NCBI GenBank assembly: GCA_022843625.1
Contig: JALHNH010000015.1
Coordinates: forward strand, 80,353 to 144,352
Reading direction: 5' to 3'
DNA from: Bryobacter sp.
Lineage (GTDB): Bacteria > Acidobacteriota > Terriglobia > Bryobacterales > Bryobacteraceae
DNA: 64,000 nucleotides
The notes beneath the pieces were generated by a model that saw only the letters and a list, made by a program, of their open reading frames with translations, did no database searches and was not told the DNA's origin. The translations under genes and the position numbers were made by a program. Within the stretch, counting starts at the first letter, position 1. Each line of letters starts with the position of its first letter. Of this stretch, positions 29,505 to 35,548 are shown piece after piece.

Positions 29505-30389
29505 TTAGTCGCCTTGAGGGTAAGTGCTCGGCTCGAATTCGCTCTGGCCACGCACACGGTTCAACCGGCGGCCGGGCCATTCAAGGCGCATATCCTTGCT
29601 TACTTCATCGAGCATTTCAGTGGTGCAGACCTTCGTCTCTTGAGCGAAGGCGCCAAGCAGCATATTGTCACATACTGCATTAATCAGGCGCGGAATCCCC
29701 TGCGTGCGAAGATGAATCTCCGCCAACAGCGCTTCTGGGAAAATCGTCTGTCCTTCAACGCCACAATGCGACAGCCGGGATTCGATGTATTCTGTACTCT
29801 CTTTGAGCGTTAATGGTTGCAGGTTGCAACGCAGTACAATCCGCTGCTTTAACTGGCGCAAATTCGGGGCGTCCAACTTGCGGTCCAGCTCCGGTTGACC
29901 ACTCAGAATAATCTGCAGCAGCTTTCCAATGCGAGGGTTCTCAAGGTTCCCAAGCAAACGGATTTCCTCAAGCACATCCCATTCGAGGTTATGCGCTTCG
30001 TCGACAATCAGAACACTCGTGCGACCCTCATTTGCCTGTTGAATCAGCAGATGGTTCAAGGCAAAAAGCACTTCCGTCTTTGAGGTGCGGTCGCAGCGCA
30101 AATCCAGATCATAGGCGATCATTTCAAAAAACTGATCCGCCGTAATTCGCGAATTGAATACAAAGGCGAACTCGACACCGGCCTGCTCCAGGTAATCCCG
30201 AAGGCACTCCAACATGGTCGTCTTGCCCGTACCTACTTCGCCGGTCAAGACTATAAAGCCTTTACGCGACTGCACTCCGTAGATGAGATTGGCCAGTGCC
30301 TCCTCATGCATGGGGCTCCTGTAAAGGAACGCCGGGTCGGGACTCAGATTAAAGGGGTCTTCTTTGAGACCAAAAAAACCGTTATACAT
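29505..30389 (-). CDS. ExeA-type AAA ATPase
   Basis: 294 residues. The N-terminus (MYNGFFGLKEDPFNLSPDP) is the hallmark of the ExeA/GspA-like family; Walker A is GEVGTGKTT, Walker B VLIVDEAHNL, and IVLRCNLQPL with GIPRLINAVCD completes the AAA core. ExeA proteins assist secretin assembly, but the peptidoglycan-binding domain of true ExeA is missing, and no secretin is nearby. It lies 43 bases downstream of csm5 on the same strand, so it may be co-transcribed with the csm genes. A functional link is not shown. Confidence 0.88.
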   Translation of the reverse strand: MYNGFFGLKEDPFNLSPDPAFLYRSPMHEEALANLIYGVQSRKGFIVLTGEVGTGKTTMLECLRDYLEQAGVEFAFVFNSRITADQFFEMIAYDLDLRCDRTSKTEVLFALNHLLIQQANEGRTSVLIVDEAHNLEWDVLEEIRLLGNLENPRIGKLLQIILSGQPELDRKLDAPNLRQLKQRIVLRCNLQPLTLKESTEYIESRLSHCGVEGQTIFPEALLAEIHLRTQGIPRLINAVCDNMLLGAFAQETKVCTTEMLDEVSKDMRLEWPGRRLNRVRGQSEFEPSTYPQGD

Positions 30390-30432
30390 TCAAAAGCCTG
30401 TCGAGACTACTTATCGTAACATGCAGCACAAT

Positions 30433-31503
30433 TTATATACCCATCCATTCCAGATGGATCCAACCGGGAAGCGCAGCCGGTGTATTTTCGAGATACACCA
30501 CTCGGCGCGTCTTAGGGAAGGGAAGGCCCGTCGCCAGCGCTGACGCATAGAACGGCATCCTCTTTAGGATCTCGCGATACGCAGGAGAACTCGTATCTCC
30601 AATCGCCGCCTTCGCGGAAAAGCCGCCGCCCCACCCGATTTGCAGCAGGCAACCCCGGTTGCCGCCGCGAATCATATCCAGTCTCTTTTCCAATTCGCCC
30701 AGTATCTGCTTCAAAATAGGCAGACCACTGCGATCGGCATACTGTTTCTGAATTTGCAGTTGATTTGACGCCCAAAGATTGGCCGCATCCGCCATCGGCT
30801 GATGACTGGTCTTCTCTTTCCAGGCACCCTCGAAGAGAGTCCCAGGCAAAGCCATCTCGGCAAAGGTCGGCGCAGGCTTCCAGTCCACACTAAACTTCTC
30901 GCCCTGCTTTACCAGCTTCGCCGTCCGGGTCAGATACACCCGAAAACTCTCAGCCCCTACCGGCTTTGAATCTCCAATGCTTACCGCACGCATGCGGTCC
31001 TTGCCTCGGGAACCCATCGCCGCGCTCTCCTCAGCCTGTGCCGCATAGCGGAAGCCACGCTCATTCTGAAACTGCTGCTCAAGCGCACTAAACAACTTCT
31101 CGCCACGCTCAGTCCACGACTTATGCACGATCGCGGTTCTCAAGGCTCCACGCAACGCACTTGCTGGCAGGTAATGCCCATGCGCGCCCTTCATGAAAGT
31201 CGGAATAAACAGATCGTCCGCCCGCGCCCTGTCCCAGATCGGCGAATAGGCCGGGCTCTCAAATGGAATCCTGCGCAGCGCAGCACTCTGTGCCAGGCCA
31301 CCCCAGTTTTGGAAGTCAAACTTCTCAGCCTTGCGCAACTGCGTCAGATAACCTTCAAACACAGGCCGCTTGGCCATCAGAGCAAAAATCTTGCTTTGAT
31401 CGAGCACATTGACGTGGTCTTTCCACACCATGTAATCGATCGGTGATAACGCCTGCCCGTCACCTACCAACGTAGGCGTGAGGATGGTGGCACGATACTT
31501 CAT
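30433..31503 (-). CDS. csm5: Type III-A CRISPR RAMP protein Csm5
   Basis: 356 residues. The N-terminus (ILTPTLVGDGQALSPIDYMV) and the Gly-rich RAMP loop (YLPASALRGALRTAIV) are those of Csm5, which caps the crRNA 3' side of the Csm backbone. The ending (LPGWIHLEW) also fits. Its ATG shares one base with the csm4 stop (TAATG), so translation is coupled. No frame damage is seen. Confidence 0.87.
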   Translation of the reverse strand: MKYRATILTPTLVGDGQALSPIDYMVWKDHVNVLDQSKIFALMAKRPVFEGYLTQLRKAEKFDFQNWGGLAQSAALRRIPFESPAYSPIWDRARADDLFIPTFMKGAHGHYLPASALRGALRTAIVHKSWTERGEKLFSALEQQFQNERGFRYAAQAEESAAMGSRGKDRMRAVSIGDSKPVGAESFRVYLTRTAKLVKQGEKFSVDWKPAPTFAEMALPGTLFEGAWKEKTSHQPMADAANLWASNQLQIQKQYADRSGLPILKQILGELEKRLDMIRGGNRGCLLQIGWGGGFSAKAAIGDTSSPAYREILKRMPFYASALATGLPFPKTRRVVYLENTPAALPGWIHLEWMGI

Positions 31504-32699
31504 TAGTTGTCCTCCTCGACGTAGCGCGGTTCTTCGACGATGTTGGCTTCTTCAACCACATTGGCCTCTTCCACCACGATCGCATCGGTCAGGTAAATGT
31601 CGGCCAGCACAGCCTCCGGCTCAACCTCACGACGCTTTACGGGCTCTGCCTTAGCGGGCGGCAGCGGCAGTTGGAAGCTCGGTGCCTTCCACGGTACTGC
31701 AACGGCAGCGGCAAAACCGGCACGCCACACAGGGTGAGCAAACCCTTCCGGCGCCACATCGATAGCTGTACCAGTGGGCTCGGCTGCAGCCACAACTACA
31801 CTACCTTCGCTCACCATGTTCAAACTCTTCTTGTCGCTGCCCCAACCGGCAAGAGACTCCACCTTGCCATTGCGGCGCTTCAATTCGTAATAGCCGCTCT
31901 TCCAGTCCACGCTGTCGCTGGCCGCAGGCACATAAGATCCAAGCAACCAGTAGGCAGCGCTGCCTTCAGACTCCACTGCTTTGTGGTCGAGAATGATCCC
32001 CGGCCAGTTCCCCAGTTGAAACTCGGGAGACTCGGCCCTGCCCCATCCGCGAGACCGCTCACCACCAAATCCGGAATCCGCCAGCAACCGGAAAGCCGCA
32101 CGCACCGGCCCATCCCAGCGCTCGCGCGCGGCCTGGTCGGCAAACAAAATCCCAAGCCACAAACCAACACCCTGATTGAACTCAAGACATCCGCTCGTGT
32201 AAGCTTCGCCGCTGACTTCCGTAATCCGGTCCACCGGCGCAGTTGCCCGCACCCTCTCCCGGAAAGGCGTCTGCGATCCAGCCGGCAACAGACAGCCGCT
32301 CAGGCCATCCACTTCCCAGCGATCCTCGCGAAACGGCTCACCAGCCAGCAATTCATCGATCACGCTCAGCGGAATCAGCTTCGCCGCATGCCAGTTCATC
32401 TTGGCCGTCGCCTGCGCAGGCGGCCACAACGTCACAGGGGCCGGAGCAAAAAGCTGCCGTCCAAAATACGGATACATCGATGTAAAGCGCACCGCTGGCT
32501 TGCCACCGGCAACCGTCGCCGCCAGCCACGCATCGAGCTCACCCAATTGGGCCAGCGCCTGCGTTACCGCACTAAACACACGGTCTGAAGGGAAGGTCGA
32601 ATTCAGTTCATCTTGACGGCCACTATCGCCTCCAATGCGCCACGGCCCTGTCGGGCGTAGGCGTACCAGCAGCGCGGGCTCGCGTGGTGTGGACGGCAT
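31503..32699 (-). CDS. csm4: Type III-A CRISPR RAMP protein Csm4 with acidic repeat tail
   Basis: 398 residues. Csm4/Cas5-like features are TGPWRIGGDSGRQDELNSTF, the FPSDRVFSAV segment and the Gly-rich GFGGERSRGWGRA loop. Csm4 binds the 5' handle of crRNA and contacts Csm1. The length is above the roughly 300 residues usual for the family; the excess is at the C-terminus, where four acidic hexapeptides stand in tandem (VVEEAN, VVEEAN, IVEEPR, YVEEDN; bases 31506-31577). Five bases separate it from csm3. Confidence 0.86.
   Translation of the reverse strand: MPSTPREPALLVRLRPTGPWRIGGDSGRQDELNSTFPSDRVFSAVTQALAQLGELDAWLAATVAGGKPAVRFTSMYPYFGRQLFAPAPVTLWPPAQATAKMNWHAAKLIPLSVIDELLAGEPFREDRWEVDGLSGCLLPAGSQTPFRERVRATAPVDRITEVSGEAYTSGCLEFNQGVGLWLGILFADQAARERWDGPVRAAFRLLADSGFGGERSRGWGRAESPEFQLGNWPGIILDHKAVESEGSAAYWLLGSYVPAASDSVDWKSGYYELKRRNGKVESLAGWGSDKKSLNMVSEGSVVVAAAEPTGTAIDVAPEGFAHPVWRAGFAAAVAVPWKAPSFQLPLPPAKAEPVKRREVEPEAVLADIYLTDAIVVEEANVVEEANIVEEPRYVEEDN
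31506..31577 (-). repeat. Four tandem acidic hexapeptide repeats at the Csm4 C-terminus
   Basis: Each six-residue unit follows the pattern x-Val-Glu-Glu-x-x: VVEEAN, VVEEAN, IVEEPR, YVEEDN. They are the last 24 residues of Csm4 and carry eight Glu plus one Asp. I know of no such tail in standard Csm4. Confidence 0.8.
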
Positions 32700-32704
32700 G
32701 GCTC

Positions 32705-33532
32705 TTAGGCCTCGAGCTTCTGAGCGAGCTCAGCGGATACAGCGCGCAACCCGGCCACATCAGCAGCCGTAGCAACTTCCGTTTCCGCTCCGCCCTTGTA
32801 ATAACCCGCATTGCGCCAGGTCAGCTTCAGGCCAGAGAAACTCACCCGCCCGCTGCCACGGCTTCCGCCGCCACCAAGCGTATCGTCCTCAAGCAAGGCA
32901 AGCCCCTGGATGATCGTCGCAATCAATTCCTTATCGGCTTCGCAAAGCACGTCCAGCACCAGACGCAACCTGAAGCTCGCACCAGCAGGCACTCGCTCCA
33001 GCGTCCGTGCCTGGCTCTGGCTCGTGATACGGTCAATCGCCGACTCACTCTTTACCTCGGTCAGCTCATCGTCAAGGCTCTCGCGCATCGGCGCCGTAAT
33101 GCTGTCCAGATTGAGCGCCGCATCATAAACGGTAAGCCGAGCTGGAGTAATCGTGTTCTGGCTCAGCGCTTCGCCCTCGACGCGTTCTACACGTCCAGGC
33201 GCACGCCCAAAGAGCAGGCAGATCTCGTCGCTCGGCGAATCAGAGGCGTGAATGCGCACTTCCTGACCCTTCCGCTTCGATACATATACAAGCTGTTTCG
33301 GCGTAGCCAGACCCATCGCCTGTTCGAGCAACGAACGCAAGCGTCCACGCAGGCTCGAACCCGGTACATACGGGCGGCCAAAAGCATCTTTTACTACTGG
33401 ATTATCGGCCCCGCCGATTTCGAGTGTCCCTTTGCCGGCACCAATGTGCAGGCCGGTCTCGCAAACCAGTTCGCCTTCAATCAGGAGCTTGCCGAGGAAG
33501 CTCAGTTCGGTTTGTGCAGTATGTGAACTCAT
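32705..33532 (-). CDS. csm3: Type III-A CRISPR RAMP protein Csm3 (backbone RNase)
   Basis: 275 residues. The block GELVCETGLHIGAGKG, then IGGADNPVVKDAFGRPYVPG, then SSLRGRLRSLLEQ is characteristic of Csm3, as is the late Gly-rich TLGGGGSRGSGRVSF loop. The catalytic Asp that cuts target RNA in other Csm3 proteins (Asp32 in Staphylococcus epidermidis) aligns with Asp43 here (GGADNP), so target RNA cleavage activity appears preserved. Csm3 forms the repeated backbone along the crRNA. Eleven bases follow the csm2 stop. Confidence 0.93.
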   Translation of the reverse strand: MSSHTAQTELSFLGKLLIEGELVCETGLHIGAGKGTLEIGGADNPVVKDAFGRPYVPGSSLRGRLRSLLEQAMGLATPKQLVYVSKRKGQEVRIHASDSPSDEICLLFGRAPGRVERVEGEALSQNTITPARLTVYDAALNLDSITAPMRESLDDELTEVKSESAIDRITSQSQARTLERVPAGASFRLRLVLDVLCEADKELIATIIQGLALLEDDTLGGGGSRGSGRVSFSGLKLTWRNAGYYKGGAETEVATAADVAGLRAVSAELAQKLEA

Positions 33533-33543
33533 GGAGGTTCCCC

Positions 33544-34125
33544 TTATTCGTTGTAGGCCACAATGGCCTCGAAGAGATCGCGAAAGCGTTCGTAGCCGCG
33601 CTGGTCATTCTTGCGGGTCACCTGCAACAGCAGGCGCTCCAGCACGTCCAGGCTGCGCAGCCCGTGGCGGGCAATCGTATAGGCAAGACGCGCACGCAGC
33701 ATGACAAACTCGTGCTGGCGTTCGCTCTCTACCGTACGGCAGGCCCGGCGAACGGCGTTATAAAACCGGCGCAACTGGCTCTTCGTACCAGAATCCATAT
33801 CGCGCAAACGGGCTACAACCGCGTGTGCCTGGTTATCCAGATACAGTGCGTCTGCGATCAGTTTTTCGAGGTCGATATCGGGCGCAAAGTCACCGAATCG
33901 CTGCGGTCGTGGTCCACCACGGTCTCCACCGCGATCACCGCCACGCTCTCCACCACCCTGCGGTGGTCTCCCGCCCTGCGGCCGGTTTCCTTGTTGTGGA
34001 GGCCGTCCACCCTGCGCTTGCTGCGGCGGGCGTCCTGTTCTCTGGGGTCTGTTATCCGCCTTCGGTGCTTCCGAGGCCAGAGATTCCAGCTTGACTGCTT
34101 CTTGCTTGACTGCTTCTTCCGACAT
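33544..34125 (-). CDS. csm2: Type III-A CRISPR small subunit Csm2 with disordered N-terminal tail
   Basis: 193 residues, longer than the usual 120-150. Residues about 83-193 (DLEKLIADALYLDNQAHAVV, LRRFYNAVRRACRTV, LRARLAYTIARHGLRSLDVL, RFRDLFEAIVAYNE) form the helical Csm2 fold, which lines the complex and contacts target RNA. Residues 22-78 are a low-complexity stretch rich in Arg, Gly, Pro and Gln with RGG/RGGD and GGRPPQ units. The tail resembles RGG RNA-binding regions. The gene lies between csm1 and csm3 with 16- and 11-base gaps, supporting the assignment even though Csm2 sequences vary. Confidence 0.84.
   Translation of the reverse strand: MSEEAVKQEAVKLESLASEAPKADNRPQRTGRPPQQAQGGRPPQQGNRPQGGRPPQGGGERGGDRGGDRGGPRPQRFGDFAPDIDLEKLIADALYLDNQAHAVVARLRDMDSGTKSQLRRFYNAVRRACRTVESERQHEFVMLRARLAYTIARHGLRSLDVLERLLLQVTRKNDQRGYERFRDLFEAIVAYNE
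33892..34062 (-). repeat. Low-complexity Arg/Gly/Pro/Gln tail of Csm2
   Basis: Residues 22-78 of Csm2 repeat short units such as GGRPPQ (three times, with variation) and RGGD. They make a basic, probably disordered segment before the folded Csm2 domain. Confidence 0.8.
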
Positions 34126-34141
34126 AGGTGTGTCCTCGCGT

Positions 34142-35515
34142 TTAAGCGTTGATCGAGATTCGGGTTAATTCCAGGCCGACTCGGCCCGAAGGCCTCAACC
34201 TGGTCTGGCCAGCATTCTTGCCGATGAACTCAGCAAGGAGCCGGTTGCGCGTGCGTTCAAAATCACGCGATTCATTTTCGGTTTCGAGCGCGAGGCTCAA
34301 TCGCCGGTACAACCGCCAGGGCCTCTCAAAGCGCCCGGTCTTGCGCCGCAGGCTCTGGTATCCACTCTCTCGAAAGAAACCGGACAACTCAGATACAAAT
34401 TGCGGACTTGCGCCATAGTTACGGATCATCCGCAAGCAAAGCTCACGAATCTCCAGAGCATCGGGTACTTGTTTCCAATCGAGCACCCGGCCAAACATAT
34501 AAATCGAATCGCGAGACGAGGCCTGCGCCAGCTTCAGTGCCGCATGCACTTCCGCGACAGCCGCTGCCTGATCTCCGGCAGCAAGTGCAGCACTAATGCT
34601 CTTACCTTCTGCTCCCGTTGTTTCGTTCAAACTTACTTCTGCCATCGTCTGGAAGAGTCGATGAATTTCCTGCGACACCTTAAGCAACGCATCAATATCG
34701 CCGTATACGGTAAAGCCTTCGATTCCAGAATCGATAATCGCAATCTTGCCCGTGCAATCGGGCAGCCTCAGCAACAGAGTCTGCAACTCGCCGGCAAAGA
34801 AATTCTTGTACAGATGGCTGAGCCGCAGATGCTCTTCCACCGAATTCGCCCGCCGCAACCGGATCTCCAGCGCATCCACCGCAACCGTCATCGCCGCACC
34901 CTTGCGTCGCTTCAGGCTCGATAGATCCAGATGCGCCGTCCATGGCAGCGAATCCATGTCATAACCCAGCTTGTAGCTAAACTTCGACTCGCCAAAGTGA
35001 AAGCGCCCTGGCGCTTCATCGTCAACTCCAACGGATGTAGCGGTTGGCCCGTCGTTAGCCAGCGCGGCAAAGAAATTGTAGTCCGCCCGGTAATGGCCCG
35101 CCTCCACCGGCAGGAACGATTCTGCCGTTGCTTTGGTCCCCTTGCCACGCTGCATTTCTTCAAAAAGCCGCTTGCGCACCACAGACCAGTCGCCCAGATT
35201 CTCCGTCATCGCCCAGTGGAAAGCCAATTCCCCCGCGCTCACCTCATCGATGTTTGCGGCAGCCAAACTCAGAAACGCCTCAGTCTTTTCCTGAAATTCT
35301 TGTGGCAGCAGCAACAGAAAGCTCGACCCGCTTGATGCCCCAAGCAACATCTTCGACAAACCCAGATGGTCCAACAGCGTGCGCGGAATCACCTCGCCGG
35401 CTAGGCTGAGGTACAGGTGGCGGCCAAGAAGCTCCGCGCTGTTGCGCCCCTCAATCGGACGCAAAAACTCGCCTTTGGGCGCAATCTTGCCTTCAACAAA
35501 AATCTGAATGGACAT
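34142..35515 (-). CDS. csm1: Reduced Csm1/Cas10 lacking HD domain and cyclase motif
   Basis: 457 residues versus roughly 700-850 for normal Csm1. It begins inside the first palm domain (SIQIFVEGKIAPKGEFLRPI, GRHLYLSLAGEVIPRTLLDH, SSFLLLLP), so the N-terminal HD nuclease is absent. An in-frame TGA two codons before the ATG and a gene end 33 bases upstream leave no room for it. The second palm is recognisable (VAVDALEIRL, HLYKNFFAGELQTLL, IYMFGRVLDWKQVPD, and a helical C-terminus). At the cyclase site the usual GGDD is replaced by GIEG at 264-267 (AIIDSGIEGF). The protein has two Cys in all, so there is no CxxC zinc finger. The enzyme is predicted unable to make cyclic oligoadenylate or cut DNA but may still hold the complex together. 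Confidence 0.84.
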   Translation of the reverse strand: MSIQIFVEGKIAPKGEFLRPIEGRNSAELLGRHLYLSLAGEVIPRTLLDHLGLSKMLLGASSGSSFLLLLPQEFQEKTEAFLSLAAANIDEVSAGELAFHWAMTENLGDWSVVRKRLFEEMQRGKGTKATAESFLPVEAGHYRADYNFFAALANDGPTATSVGVDDEAPGRFHFGESKFSYKLGYDMDSLPWTAHLDLSSLKRRKGAAMTVAVDALEIRLRRANSVEEHLRLSHLYKNFFAGELQTLLLRLPDCTGKIAIIDSGIEGFTVYGDIDALLKVSQEIHRLFQTMAEVSLNETTGAEGKSISAALAAGDQAAAVAEVHAALKLAQASSRDSIYMFGRVLDWKQVPDALEIRELCLRMIRNYGASPQFVSELSGFFRESGYQSLRRKTGRFERPWRLYRRLSLALETENESRDFERTRNRLLAEFIGKNAGQTRLRPSGRVGLELTRISINA

Positions 35516-35548
35516 GGTTCAAATAGGCCGGAAAATTCAGGTTAACAC

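Larger units (their letters stand above)
30433..35515 (-). other. Type III-A-like csm effector operon without array or adaptation genes
   Basis: Five tightly spaced minus-strand genes occur in the order csm1, csm2, csm3, csm4, csm5 (gaps of 16, 11, 5 and a one-base overlap). Together they encode every protein subunit of a Csm interference complex. In the rest of the window (about 30 kb on the left and 28 kb on the right) I see no CRISPR repeats, no cas6, no cas1 or cas2 and no Csm6/CARF protein. The complex would therefore need guides from elsewhere, or serve another purpose. Confidence 0.85.

Noticed and set aside
34142..35515. csm1 considered as a 5' truncation by frameshift with the HD domain in another frame.
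   Set aside because: An in-frame TGA lies two codons upstream and the intact propeller gene ends 33 bases before; there is no room for an HD domain.
30433..35515. Reading the operon as type III-B (cmr).
   Set aside because: The order and sequence features (Csm3 IGGADNP block, Csm4 and Csm5 loops, a Csm2-type small subunit) fit csm, not cmr.
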